From: Gerris lacustris
Lineage: Eukaryota > Arthropoda > Insecta > Hemiptera > Gerridae
Length of the DNA: 64,000 bases
Reading direction: 5' to 3'
Assembly: GCA_951217055.1 (NCBI GenBank)
Contig: OX578277.1
Location: 116,743,904-116,807,903, forward strand
Shown here piece after piece: positions 25,078 through 37,303 of this stretch. The number at the start of each line of letters is the position of its first letter. Within the stretch, counting starts at the first letter, position 1. The notes below the pieces were generated by a model. That model was given only the letters and a program-made list of their open reading frames with translations, was not told where the DNA came from and searched no databases. Made by a program: the position numbers and the translations under genes.

Positions 25078-26251
25078 AAATTACATTTTTCAAAAAAAAA
25101 TCTTTTTGGGTAGTGTTATTAGGTCTCTTATTGGTATTTCTTTTACTGATTTTTATAACAGTTTTAGCAAGTTTGTCTGCTTCCTCGTTTCCTTTAATTC
25201 CTTGATGTGATTTGACCAGTTTAAAGTCTACTTCTTTCTTATTTCTTGTGATTTCTGCTGTATTGTTTGATATATTCATGAAGATGTGATCCAAGTGTGT
25301 AGTGTATGAAATGTTATCTAGTTTTTTAAGAACTCCCTGGTTTTCCCATGCTATTGTGTACTTATAGTAGTTATCTGGCAATGTGTTGATGTATTCTAGT
25401 GCTTATAGAATGGCTAAGCTTTCTAATGTATATGTATATATACTAGCTTGTAGGGAGCATGAGTAGCCAATGCCTTGTTTTTATTGAGGGTCAAAGTATG
25501 CGTATCCTGATACGTTTAGTTGTTTTGATCCGTCTGTAAATATATTTTAGGTTATTTGTGGGTGCCATTTAGTAAGTTGGTCTTGAAATGTTATGTTATT
25601 GTAGTATGAAGGTAAGTAAGTTTAGGTATATGTATATGTATATTTGGTTGTTGTATAAGTTTTCATAAGTAATTTGATAAATTGGTAATAATTTTGTTGG
25701 TACATAGTTTGATCTAAGTAAGGTGATAGGGAATTGTAGCTATTATTTAGTATAGGGGGTGTAGGTTTATGTCGCCAGTATCCATGTCCGGTTTATTGCT
25801 TCCTAGCTTACCGAAGGTAACGGAAGCATTGTGTTCACTTTTGAGGACGAAAAAATTTTATATCTGCGATTTTAAAAATTCCAAGACAGAAATCCGTTTC
25901 AGACATCAGAGAACATTTTTTGTCTCATGTCTGCCTTTCTGACTGTCTGTCTGTCCGTCTGTCTGTCTGACTGTCGGTCGGTCTGTCGGTCGGTCTGTCG
26001 GTCTGTGTTACCGCAAACCCTTCTGAGAGTGTGAAACGTGTGGATGCGTATATGATAGAGTTTTAAGTGTATAATTTTAATAGTAGTTTGTCAGCTGGAT
26101 GTTGTTGTCGTAGGTCAAGTGGTTGTTCGCAACATTCAGTTAAGATTATGGCCATCGCATCGGTGTTAATTTTAATTATGCCACAGGTATTTTTAAGGCT
26201 CTCGAGTTTTGTTAGTAAGTATTGTCTGGCGTCACCGTAGAGGTATGGCAA
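25078..26251 (-). pseudogene. I-type non-LTR retrotransposon relic (linker + RNase H)
   Basis: Translated on the minus strand, it gives two retroelement blocks. The upstream one (26063-26251) reads ARQYLLTKLESL ... EQPLDLRQQHPADKLLLK, the post-RT linker seen in I- and jockey-group elements. The downstream one (25078-25640) reads FQDQLTKWHPQIT, a stop, then IFTDGSK, GYAYFDP, a stop, TLESLAI, and finally KSHQGIKGNEEADKLAK. This matches RNase H with its DGS, E and H..G..GNE.AD motifs. The blocks are separated by a family B insertion (about 25798-26047), and at least three in-frame stops are present, so it is dead. The RT domain is not present. Confidence 0.8.
25798..26047 (+). mobile_element. 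Family B fragment inserted in the I-type relic
   Basis: It starts GCTTCCTAGCTTACCGAAGG and TAACGGAAGC, then CAAGACAGAAATCCGTTTCA and GACATCAGAGAACATTTT, and a long (TCTG/TCGG)n tract at 25924-26008. This is the first half of family B only; the closing GAGGAAGCTATGTGCCAC part is absent. Confidence 0.7.
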
Positions 26252-26623
26252 AGTCTGAACATACTATTATTGTTGCCCTGTGTACATACATTATAAAGAT
26301 TATTTTAGCGCCTCGTCAAAATTATATTTGTAAATATTTCAATATTACTTTGTTATAAATCAACGATATGTTAGAATAAGAAATAAAAATTAATAATATT
26401 ATAATATCGTATACCTATATTCTTACCATGTTTATGTTTTCGCATATTTAACTGATATAATAACAGTACACGACTATTTTCATCTAAAAGACTATAAATA
26501 AGACTTAAAGAAGAAAAAGTAAATAAAAAAGTTATCAATGCAAAGGTAAATATGATCATAATAATATATTTCTTATGTTTAATAAAATACATCGCATTTG
26601 TATAGAAATAAATATTTATAATT

Positions 26624-26664
26624 ATGTATATATATATATATATATATATATACATAATATATAT

Positions 26665-26746
<82 letters not shown>
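26624..26746. repeat. (TA)n microsatellite with TACATA interruptions
   Basis: About 120 bases of alternating TA with a few C substitutions. It produces artificial Tyr-Ile reading frames on both strands. Confidence 0.95.
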
Positions 26747-26749
<3 letters not shown>

Positions 26750-27276
26750 CATATTCTAATGAGAGGCATATTTATTGGTATAAAAGTGATTGTATAAGCT
26801 TATTTAGTTGTGAGAGTGGTGAATCTTTCAGAACATTTCATCATAGGACACTGTTGAATAGAAAAGAAGCCAAGGAAGGACGTTGCATGACTTACTCGGA
26901 ATTCCCAATATTCATCCTTGGAGAGGAGAGGTCTCTCTCTTCCTTTCCCTGAGGAGAGAAGGACTTGATCCTCTCACACTTTCAACTTTACGAAAAGTTC
27001 TCATCTCTAAGTTTATTTGTTTTAAAGTTTTGAACGTGGAATTTTAAACTTGAACTAAACTTTCACTGGTCGTAAACAAATACGTTCGCACATTTCTATT
27101 CACTATGAGAAATAAACCATTTGAATTTTAACTGTCAAGTATTTCGTTAAACTCACGTTTTTTTCCCCTTTTTTTCTTTTTACATTAAAAATAAATAAAT
27201 TAGCCAAATATAAAAGAAAAAATTTCTAAAAACTAGTATTTTGCTTTGTAACAAATAATAACTATGATTATTTTAA

Positions 27277-28475
<1,199 letters not shown>

Positions 28476-28699
28476 TTAAAATAAGTTTCTTCCTTTATTT
28501 GTTAAAACAAAACGCATGTTTCAAGGACACATAGCGCAAAGACAAATCGGAACAAACATCAAGCCAAATACATGCTTGTACTTGGAGCATCCTGCTCTTT
28601 CATTTAACTCCCTACATGGTGCATTTATGAGCAAGGTGTGCGTATTATTACTTATTAACATCTTAGGTAGGCGCACTTACTGGCTGATTTCCAGGATAT

Positions 28700-29133
28700 A
28701 ATAGCCATCATTTTTGGTAACGCGATATATATTTGTGATCTACTCTTCAATAACTTTCAAATGATACCCCACTCAAAAATTACAAAAAAAAATATTTGGC
28801 TCACTATGGTTATGCGAACTTAAAATTTCTGATATTTGACATTTTTATATTTAATCCCGGAAATATCACTGGCCAAAAGAGATGTATATTTGTGTATTTT
28901 TTCCTCATTTTATCGGACCTGGCCTTATAGGATAGTGGAGGGGGGGGGGGCATTTATTTGAGATTTGAATTGGTAATATTGGGGGTGAAATGGCCGCCGT
29001 TTTGGAAACGCTGTAGGTATATATTTGTGATCTACATTGCAATACCTTTAAAATGATATCCCACTCAAAAATAAAACATTTTGGGATCAGTTTGCAATTT
29101 CTCGTTTGAACGCACGTTATCGAATTATAATAA
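28700..29133 (+). mobile_element. Family G repeat
   Basis: Words TATATTTGTGATCTAC, ACCCCACTCAAAAATTAC, TATTTAATCCCGGAAATATC and AAATGGCCGCCGTTTTGGAA recur in the same order at 50390-50830. The GATCTAC ... CCACTCAAAAAT block occurs twice within each copy, about 300 bp apart, so the family has an internal direct repeat. It abuts the retrotransposon at 29134. No coding capacity; class unknown. Confidence 0.6.
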
Positions 29134-30627
29134 GATAGGTTTCAATGTATAGATGTTTCTAAAATCTATCTGTTGAGCATTACCAAGAGTTCAGGTAATG
29201 ACAACATTCCTGCTTTCTTTGTTAAGGGTTGTTCTAGCTACTTGGCACCTGTTTTAGAATATATTTTTAACCTGAGCCTTGATTCCCACATTTTTCCTTC
29301 TCTGTGGAATTCAGCTCTCATTGTTCCCATCTATAAGTCTGGTGATCGCTTGTCTGTTAGTAATTACCGTCCCATCTCATTGTGTAATGTGTTTTGTAAA
29401 GTGTTTGAGCGTATTGTGCACTCTTACCTTTCTCCTCAGATTGATCCTCTCCTGAATCCTCACCAACATGGTTTCCGTCCTTCCCGTTCAACTGCTACTA
29501 ACCTGGTTTCCTTCCTTAGTTGTGTTGGTTCGTCTGTATCTCGCGGGACTCAGGTGGATGCTGTCTATTTTGACTTCGTTAAGGCCTTTGATAGAGTTGA
29601 CCATGGTATACTCCTTTCCAAACTTACCTCTTTGAATTTCACTCCAGTCCTTATTCATTGGTTCCAATCTTACCTTTCTTCCCGTACCTGTTCCGTGCGT
29701 CTCGGTCCACATGCCTCATCTTATTATTCCGCTTCCTCTGGAGCCCACCAGGGCTCTATCTTGGGTCCTCTTCTTTTCAGTAAATTTGTTGATGACCTCG
29801 GTAATGTTCTGCATAACTGTCTGTTTGAATTATACGCCGATGACCTGAAAATTTTGCGAGCTATAGATAATTTCTACTCCTGTCTTGAACTTCAATCTTC
29901 AATCAACCTTGTTCTTCAATGGTGTTCCGATAATAATATGGAGATACATGTTGGAAAAAGTCAGGTTATTTCTTTCTCTCGCTCCTTGTCTCCTATACCC
30001 TTTCCCTACTCCTTAAATGGTATTACTCTTCCTCGAGTTTCTTCAGTAAGAGATCTGGGTGTTATCCTTGACAGTAGGCTAAGATTTGATGGTCAGCTCG
30101 ACGCCTTGATTAGTAAGGCTAACCAACGCCTTGGTTTAATTCGTAGGATCACTCATAATCTCTCTCTTGAGTGTTTTCTTCTTCTCTACAAATCCCTCGT
30201 ACGGCCTCTCCTTGAATATGTAACTCCTGTGTGGAATGTCTATGGTGCAACTAAGTCCAGAATCATTGAGAATATTCAGCGCAGATTTGTCCGCGCATGT
30301 TATTTCAGGTATATGTTTCGGCGTGTGTTTTACAAGTATGAATCTTTGTGTGATCGGCTCAAGCTGGACCCCTTGTATAAGAGGCGTAAGGCCCATGAGG
30401 TTCTGTTCTTGGTGAACTGCTTGTCTGGTAAGACTTTCTGTTCTCAAGTTCAGGACCAAATTGTTATACTACCCCCTGGTAGGAGAGCCGGTCGCCCTCT
30501 CTATATTAAGGAGTTGTCAGACTGTTGTCCCTTAGTCAGATGTGTTTCGTCCTGCAACTCCATCGTTAACTGTTCTGATTTGTTGTGTTTGTCTAATCTC
30601 CGTTCCGTGTTGTCCTTTCTGGAGTGA
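29134..30627 (+). CDS. Non-LTR retrotransposon reverse transcriptase, N-terminally truncated
   Basis: This is the polymerase domain that copies the element RNA into DNA at a nicked target. Counting from the TTG codon at 29173 as residue 1, visible motifs are NYRPISL (64-70), QHGFRPSRST (98-107), the motif A block VYFDFVKAFDRVDH (131-144, catalytic Asp134), GAHQGSILGPLLF (190-202) and LYADDLKIL (220-228, Asp223/Asp224). The C-terminal part contains LLEYVTPVWNVYG and LDPLYKRRK, as in jockey and CR1 elements. The frame is open back to 29134 with no ATG, so 29173 is not a true start; the protein is a truncated ORF2. No internal stop or frameshift occurs. In motif B the usual PQG is HQG. Inactive alone because the endonuclease is missing. 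Confidence 0.9.
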   Translation, partial: DRFQCIDVSKIYLLSITKSSGNDNIPAFFVKGCSSYLAPVLEYIFNLSLDSHIFPSLWNSALIVPIYKSGDRLSVSNYRPISLCNVFCKVFERIVHSYLSPQIDPLLNPHQHGFRPSRSTATNLVSFLSCVGSSVSRGTQVDAVYFDFVKAFDRVDHGILLSKLTSLNFTPVLIHWFQSYLSSRTCSVRLGPHASSYYSASSGAHQGSILGPLLFSKFVDDLGNVLHNCLFELYADDLKILRAIDNFYSCLELQSSINLVLQWCSDNNMEIHVGKSQVISFSRSLSPIPFPYSLNGITLPRVSSVRDLGVILDSRLRFDGQLDALISKANQRLGLIRRITHNLSLECFLLLYKSLVRPLLEYVTPVWNVYGATKSRIIENIQRRFVRACYFRYMFRRVFYKYESLCDRLKLDPLYKRRKAHEVLFLVNCLSGKTFCSQVQDQIVILPPGRRAGRPLYIKELSDCCPLVRCVSSCNSIVNCSDLLCLSNLRSVLSFLE

Positions 30628-30944
30628 TCTGAAATTTTATTTTATTTTTTATTTTTTTATTTTTTTTTCTAGTCTTCTTCTTAAGCTAGTCGTTTTTTTT
30701 ATAATAATTTTTGTAAAAATGTTTAGTTGTTACTTAATTATTTGTTATTGCTTTTATATTTTTTTTATCTTGGTTTTTTTTACTTAAATCTCGTAACCTC
30801 TCACCTGATTGGCAGGTTTTTAATTTTTGTTACTTTTTTAGGCGTAATTATAGTATGTTTGTTATGTAATAGAGTGCCTCACTTGTGGCTTCAGCTGTTA
30901 AGGACTCTTAAAATATGTTTAATAAATAAATAAATAAATAAATT
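29134..30944 (+). mobile_element. 5'-truncated non-LTR retrotransposon (jockey/CR1-like)
   Basis: It comprises an open RT reading frame, a ~300-bp T-rich 3' untranslated region and a terminal (AAAT)n tail at 30920-30944. The endonuclease and ORF1 expected upstream are absent, which is the usual result of incomplete target-primed reverse transcription. The left boundary lies at or just upstream of 29134, where the open frame starts after a stop and the text changes from family G. No target duplication was identified. Confidence 0.85.
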
Positions 30945-32139
30945 ACGAAACATTCCATAAAAATAATGTGACCGCACTGGAAATTGAAAGTTGGTTTAGG
31001 CCTATTATAATTTCCAGTGGGGGCCATAATTATTAGTTATTCAATATTAAATGTTGTTAGAAACCAGGTTAAAACCTACTACCAGAAGAAAGATGATATA
31101 TCTGACAAATAGACCCATTATAGTCTATTTGTCGGCTAAATTTGACTGCAAACCATCTGAATTTCTTCAAATCAGATAAGGGATGAGCAACTTTAAAAAT
31201 ATGTGGTGTTATTAAAGAGATTTCGTGTTTATGCTAGAAAGGAGGCCGAGTGTCCATCTGGGACAAATTGTAATTTCAATCAAATTGAACTTGTGGTCTC
31301 TAAGATGTAGAAATTCAAAATATGATGACAGACTCACATACTCAACACCAAAAATTGTTCCATGATTTCTGAAACTCATTTTATTTAGGAATTTATTAAT
31401 TCGAGGACATAAATAACGTTCTTCAGAACGATCGGAATGCTTCCGTTAGTGAGGTCGGGGGCAAACGTGTACAAAAACTATTTGAGAGTATGAGGCGCTC
31501 TGTGCAGTTGTAAAACTTCCTCGACCTGATGCCACCGGATTTTTTGTTCAACCGTATATTCGCAAAAATGTGGATAACGAGGAATCACTGATTTATTTTA
31601 TTTTTATGAAATTTGAAATTGGAATTCAAATACTTGTTGAAGCTAATGTCCATCGGAAAACCGATATGTTTGTGACAATTTTTGCCACGGAAGTCTTCTT
31701 ACTAAGAATAAAATGTGCTCTTTTAGCCGCACCTGTTTTCTCTTACGTCACAATTTATTTCTTGGTCTCGTAAATGTTTATATTATTGGATTTCTTTAAT
31801 CACTAAGTTAATAGAGAAAGTAAAATGGTGACAAATGTAGGAAGGGAATGATGGACATTGTATAACGTCTCTAGAAAAATGTCGGTTCTCATTTGGAAAG
31901 AATCAACTCTTGAACAAGGAGACTGAATTCAATCACTTCCCAGTTACTTTTCAACTGTCAGCAAGTTAGAAATGTCTCCTATATACACAACTATCTACCA
32001 TATACTCCAACTATACTATATACTACATATCTATCTATCAATACAAATATATATATATACCTATACAGAAAGAGAGAATCTAACACTGTACATTATACAA
32101 TTACAATAATTGACTTATACGTAGTACCTATACATATAC
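30945..32139. other. Unassigned sequence
   Basis: No gene was recognised. A fragment near 31405-31450 (CGTTCTTCAGAACGATCGGA, GCTTCCGTTA) resembles the inverted start of family B but is too short to call. Confidence 0.35.
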
Positions 32140-32345
32140 ATAAAGAGAGAGTATTGCGATAGTGCTAAAATTCGATTTTCCAATTTTGATAAATTTATAC
32201 ATTTTGAGTCCAAACAAATTTTCTTTTAAAAATCTGTTTGTTGTCTTTGCAGACGTGAAGTTGGAGCCTAAATTACTTGGGCTGATTCTGATGAAATGTG
32301 ACAAACAGGATTTCTGTCAAAATAATCATACACCGAGGTGGAATT
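32140..32345 (+). mobile_element. Family C fragment, diverged
   Basis: GAGAGTATTGCGATAGTGCT, AAAATTCGATTTTCCAATTT and CAGACGTGAAGTTGGAGCCT follow the order of the copy at 46388 with many substitutions. It is the most diverged family C copy in the window. Confidence 0.55.
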
Positions 32346-32361
32346 GAAATAGTTATTTATG

Positions 32362-32570
32362 CACCTAGGGAGTAAAGTAAGCCATTATTCCCTGAGCGAA
32401 AAAGTTGGTTCTTGAGGCGATGCCGAAGGAACCATGGTCCCTAAATCCCGAGGCGAAGCCGAGGGAATTAGACTCTTTAATTCCCGAGGCGCAGCCGAGG
32501 GAATTAAAGAGTCTAATTAGCTAGAGATAATTATCGCGAGGGGAATAATGGCACTTTACTCACGAGGTAC
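32362..32570. mobile_element. ~210-bp palindromic MITE with nested perfect hairpin
   Basis: The outer ends GAGTAAAGTAAGCCATTATT and AATAATGGCACTTTACTC are inverted copies with a 2-base gap. Inside, ATTAGACTCTTTAATTCCC and GGGAATTAAAGAGTCTAAT form a perfect 19-bp stem around GAGGCGCAGCCGA. The GAGGCGAAGCCGAGG motif appears twice and is shared with the ends of the element at 944-3432. Confidence 0.75.
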
Positions 32571-34043
32571 ATACAATATTTTATCTCCAGTAGGAAGAAA
32601 ATACACATTTTCGTCCATTGCACAGTTTTTATTTATTATTTTAATAAATAACAATAATTATTAGCACTTTTAATAGCAGATATAAGAGATTTAATATTTA
32701 AATCAAATAAGAATTGGAATTAAACTCAAATAGAAGGTTAGTTAGATGCAGGTTACAAACAAAGATAAACATGGTCCAAAAACTCAGTGCCGCCAACCTG
32801 ATTTCAACAACTTCATTACATTAGCCATTCATTTTCTACTATTCATAAAATAATTAAGTTGCAATCTTTACTTTTTTGCCCTGCTTTACTTTTTCGCCCT
32901 ACTTTTTCTTTTTCTCCCTACTTTTTGAGTACAGGGATGAAAAGACCTGTTTTAGTCCCTCTAAATTAATTAAAAATCATAAAATGGTTCCAACGAGTTA
33001 GATTAAAAAAAAAAAAATAATAAAAAAAAAAAAAAAATAGTCCATTTAAATACGAATGAATATTATATATATAAATGTAGTTTGAATGTTACATTTTTTT
33101 TTTTTTTTTTGTAGCTGGTGACATAAAAATAAAGTTACTATAAATTATTATAAGAGTCTTGTGACGCAAGAAATCGTGTCGCATTTTATTTTATGGGACC
33201 CTTTTAGTCAAACAATTATTATAAATTAAATATTACAATAGTACGGATTAAAGAAATAGACAAAAAAATAAAAATAATGTAATAATTTAATAGTGAATGA
33301 TATACGAGAAACAATTTAATCGTGACAAAAAAAAACGAAAAAAGATTAATTTTTTGTCTTTTGTTTGTCTCCAGGCGAAAGAGCAAGGAGACGCGTGACG
33401 ACGGATTAATCCAAGGACAGTATGCGCATGCGTGCGCATGGTAACTAGCCACCGGGCGAGTCCATTCAGAGAATTGATCACGTCTAAGGAGGAATACAAA
33501 TAAATGAAGTGATATGATTGAGTCATGGAGGTCGAAGCCTTGTCCTTGGTCTATTAATAATGAAAACTGTCGTTAGCTAATACGATATTCTGTCAACATA
33601 CTAATTAAAAATGATACAGTCAAACAAATAAGTTAGTCATTCTTCTATTTGTTTTGTATTTGCGTTAGGGAAGAAATTTCGTTCAAGGATACAACTGCAT
33701 TTGGTCTCTAAAAGAGTCTATTGCGTTATTCTTATTGTTCTATTTTGTCGTATTGCGCAGGTGGCTTTGTTTTTTGTTTCTTTGACGAGTATGAATATGT
33801 AACAACACAATGGCAGCTTTGAGTTGAAAAGATTTCCGTACATCTTCATAAGGAAATACAACACCAGTTATTCAGTTCTTTGGAAAATCACAAATTATTC
33901 GATTTGAACATAATGTGCTTCAGTTTTTACACAATTATCAGGTGTTTTTATTTGGTTACAAAATAAATGTTGACTAAACTCGAATATGTTATATCAGCTG
34001 CTACCTTAAGTCTTAAGTTAGTCTTATATTGAGACAACATTAC
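32571..34043. other. Unassigned sequence
   Basis: AT-rich, with A runs near 33006 and a T run near 33092. Frames at 33219-33526 carry no recognisable domain. Confidence 0.35.
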
Positions 34044-34330
34044 TGTCCGAGTGAAGCGAGGTCTTAGTTTTAACTCGACCGTTTGGCATTTCAAGACTGT
34101 CTTTGCGAGGGAGACCGCAGGCCGACCGAGCTGTGGCGTGGGGCGGGGGCGTGACTTCATTGTCCGTCAAATGGGTGAGGGGAGGGGGTTAAATTTACTT
34201 TATTTTAAGGCGCCACAGACATGTAAAATTTCAACTTGATACATGCAGTAGTTTTTGTGTAGCGAACTGATACATTTTATAATAATTGAAGTGGAATGGC
34301 CGGGACGTGTAGGAGAGTTAAGGAATAGTA
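34044..34330 (+). mobile_element. Family H repeat
   Basis: It begins CCGAGTGAAGCGAGGTCTTA and GTTTTAACTCGACCGTTTGG. This matches the opening of 62086-62640 (CCGAGCGAAGCGAGGTCTAT, TTTTAAC, GGACCGTTTTGCATTTC). The continuation is GC-rich here and differs. Class unknown. Confidence 0.5.
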
Positions 34331-34964
34331 GAATAACTTCTCCCCCACTGCACGGCTCTCTATTACTAGCATATTCTTTAAATATCAACTCATCATGATT
34401 AACTATCTAATATTTATTGCATTGCGCTCGCTTCTATGATAGAGCCACGCGATGCCTAGTTAAGTTAGACATGAGATTAATGTAAATTATAAATTAGATT
34501 ATATGAATTATAAATTAGACATGAGATTAAAAGTCGATGTAAATTCATCACAATGTATAAGAAAACGTTTGGTCTGAGTTTATCAGACCGATTATTTGCT
34601 TATTTAATGTTGTACAAGAGTGTAGGACAACCTGATAGAATAGTTATTTACAAATATTATGTTGTATTATTTTGAGTCTATATAACATTATATTGTTGTA
34701 TTACGTTGCGCCTATGTATCATTAAGTTAATTATTGTGTTGTTCCAAATCTATCTTTTGGGCAGCGGTTCCATCACGTCATGGTCTTTCACAAAGAATTG
34801 AGGCGAGTTCAAACAGTTGTCTTTGCTTGTCTAGTCTGGACCGGTTTCTTTTTAGTTGTTAGCGAAAATGGGAAAAAGGGACTTTTATACAGACCCCCCT
34901 CTACTTTCGTGAACTCAAGCAACTCAAAGAACTCAAAATATTTTATTCCAATGTATAACATACT
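34331..34964. other. Unassigned sequence
   Basis: No gene recognised. The word CGCTCGCTTCTATGATAGAG near 34425 is inverted at 63740, inside the terminal family A copy. Confidence 0.35.
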
Positions 34965-35430
34965 AGCTGGATACCCATGCTTCGCTACGGAGTGTTATTA
35001 TAATTTGATAAGTTTATAAAAACCAAGAAGAAACATTTAAATTATTTTAATATGCGAGAATATCTAGATTCTATCCCTCCCACTTATTTCTATACCCCCT
35101 CCTCTTTGATAAGCTAATTTGCAAATATCTCAAATTTGCCCCCCTCCTAAATGGAAATATGAAAAAACTGTACATAACAACAATTAGGTACTGTACCTCA
35201 TAAAGAGCTTTTCAACGATATGCATCATGATAAGTATTCATTACTTTGACCCCGTATTCATTACTTGTACCCCGAACATTGTGTACCAAAATTTAAATTT
35301 CGAAAATTCATGTAGACCTTGATTTTCCCCTTGCATTGAAGGTCAAGTGTGCGAAATTTCATCGAGATCGGACTAAAACTGTAGATTTGTATAAAGAACA
35401 CACACACATACGTTGACTTTTATGTATATT
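34965..35430 (+). mobile_element. Unclassified interspersed repeat
   Basis: It opens ACTAGCTGGATACCCATGCT and TCGCTACGGAG, and later holds GCGAAATTTCATCGAGATCG, GACTAAAACTGTAGAT and an ACACACACACATACGTTGAC tail. Start and tail text of this kind recur as dispersed repeats in many arthropod genomes, but no coding part remains and the class is not assigned. Confidence 0.4.
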
Positions 35431-35502
35431 GAATATATTTGCAATAACAACTATTAAATACCAATTTGAAAAACTATACTTGCATTTTTTCAATATATTA
35501 TG

Positions 35503-35861
35503 CAGTAGAACCTCGCTTACACGACCCTCAATAACACAACAACCTCAATTACAAGTGCAATTTTCAAATCCCCTTGAGATTGCCATAACACATAATGTTA
35601 AATTAACCTCTATAACGCGACTATTATTATCCAAACAACCTCAATAACACGGATTTTTTCCAATTCACAACGTAACTCAGAACCTCTATAACAAGACGTT
35701 TTGGGAAGTCAACCTTCATAACGCGACTCTATACAGGAATGGGTCGACCTTGAACAAGTCTAGACTTGAAAACCTCGCCCTCGAACCTTGATAACACGAC
35801 CCTCAACAAAAAGAGCACCTCGATAACAAGACTGTTTCCCTATAATCCCCTCGAGGTTCTA

Positions 35862-35864
<3 letters not shown>
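35503..35864. mobile_element. pogo/Tigger-like non-autonomous element with subterminal repeat array
   Basis: The ends CAGTAGAACCTCG and CGAGGTTCTACTG are perfect inverses. Right flank is TA; left flank is TG after TA. Between them, eight or nine degenerate copies of AACCTCNATAACNNGAC follow one another in the same orientation, interrupted by short unique text. CAGTAGAACCTC-type ends resemble pogo/Tigger elements of the Tc1/mariner superfamily. No coding capacity. A (TA)n run starts at 35865. Confidence 0.75.
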
Positions 35865-35894
<30 letters not shown>

Positions 35895-35898
<4 letters not shown>

Positions 35899-36702
35899 CC
35901 AACACATGATTAGTTATAAGAGGACGGGGCGGGGTGACTTTTCTTGTCTACTCTATGTAGTACCTGTGACAATGAGACATCACCTCTGATATTCCAACTT
36001 ACCAGATATGTCCAAGTTTAGACCTAAGTTTAAGGCAGATTTCTACGTCTAATAACTCGACTAGGCCGATCCACTGTGGTTAATTCAACTATTTCAATAA
36101 GCCTTAATTAATTTATAAAACTAATTTAGTAGTTTAATAACTAAAAGTTAATCTAGAGTGGTGAGAGTGGTTAGTGATCAAGTGAAAGTCACGAAGGTGG
36201 AGTCACCAAGCTGAGACAGGTTCTATAAACTCCAGCTCAGATACAGCTCCCAAACATTACTACTGCTCTCCCATACTAACCTGCCTGCTTGTCTTATAAA
36301 ACAAACTCGTTACTTTATTTAACACATCTGGTCCAACTACATTACTCTGTTTGAAAATACAGGTTCAATTATATCGGGTAGCAGGTTACTCTTCATAATA
36401 AAAATTAACATATATCCTCTTATATAACTGGTTATACTTTTTTATTATTATTACTATTAATATATATTTATATTTTTTTTAGATTGTAAAAATTCCTTTT
36501 TTGTCCAGGATGCACTTATATAGTGTCTGGTTTTTTAGGCGAAAGTTTTTTAATAAAGACTCGTACATATAGATATAGTCTATATATAGTTAAATTGATA
36601 ATCCCATTTGGTCTAATCACATTTGAAATTCATTAAAGATAGAAAGTCTTTCATTTAGTTTCTTTATTTTGATTTTCGAAAGTTTAGTAATTTTGGTTTT
36701 TT
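35895..36702. other. Unassigned sequence
   Basis: No gene or repeat partner was recognised. Confidence 0.35.
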
Positions 36703-37130
36703 TCTTTTTAGGGTTTCGTAGATCCATTAAAAACCCCTTATGCCGAGGGTGATATGCCTGTCCGTCCGTCGTACTTCGGTTCGTATCTCCCGAACTCAAG
36801 CTAGAGATCAAAACACTCAAGCTAGAGATCAAAACACTCAAGCTAGAGATCAAAACACTCAAGCTAGAGTCAAAACACTCAAGCTAGAGATAAAAACACT
36901 CAAGCTAGAGATCAAAACACTCAAGCTAGAGCTCAAAACACTCAAGCTAGAGATAAAAACACTCAAGCTAGAGATCTAAACACTCAAGCTAGAGTCAAAA
37001 CACTCAAGCTAGATATCAAATCACTCAAGCTAGAGTCAAAACATTCAAGCTAGAGTCAAATCATTCAAGCTAGAGATCAAAACACTCAAGCTAGAGATCA
37101 AATCACTCAAATCACACAATGACCTCACTC
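36703..37130 (+). mobile_element. Family F repeat carrying an amplified internal segment
   Basis: It starts TTTTTAGGGTTTCGTAGATC and AAAAACCCCTTATGCC, then GTCCGTCCGTCG and TCGTATCTCCCGAACTCAAG. This is parallel to 24738-24840, after which the text is replaced by the tandem array described separately. Confidence 0.65.
36793..37107 (+). repeat. Tandem array, unit ~20 bp, ~16 copies
   Basis: The unit is CACTCAAGCTAGAGATCAAA with variants lacking AT or TC, so the period shifts between 18 and 20. It derives from one segment of family F (at 24826 a single GTTCAAGCTATAGAGCTGAA). The apparent open frames here are repeat translations, not a protein gene. Confidence 0.9.
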
Positions 37131-37303
37131 TGCCACACAGGTGCTCTGTTAGAAGTATTTGGGCTTTATAATATTCATTCGTAGCCTTGATGCAATTGAA
37201 ACGGAGTTCTGTGCAGCAACTTTTGAATTTGGAGATGAATGTTCTTAATGATTTTATTACCTTCGGTAAACTTGGAAGCAAAATTAATTATATTCATGTT
37301 TCA

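Noticed and set aside
26371..26952. Open frames rich in Tyr-Ile on both strands
   Set aside because: They are translations of the (TA)n microsatellite at 26624-26746 with random extensions.
36740..36979. 79-codon frame with a repeated QARDQNT / LEIKTLK pattern
   Set aside because: Produced by the 20-bp tandem array; the period shifts frame between units and no other evidence of coding exists.
36793..37107. CRISPR-like array
   Set aside because: Units are directly adjacent without unique spacers and the window is eukaryotic.
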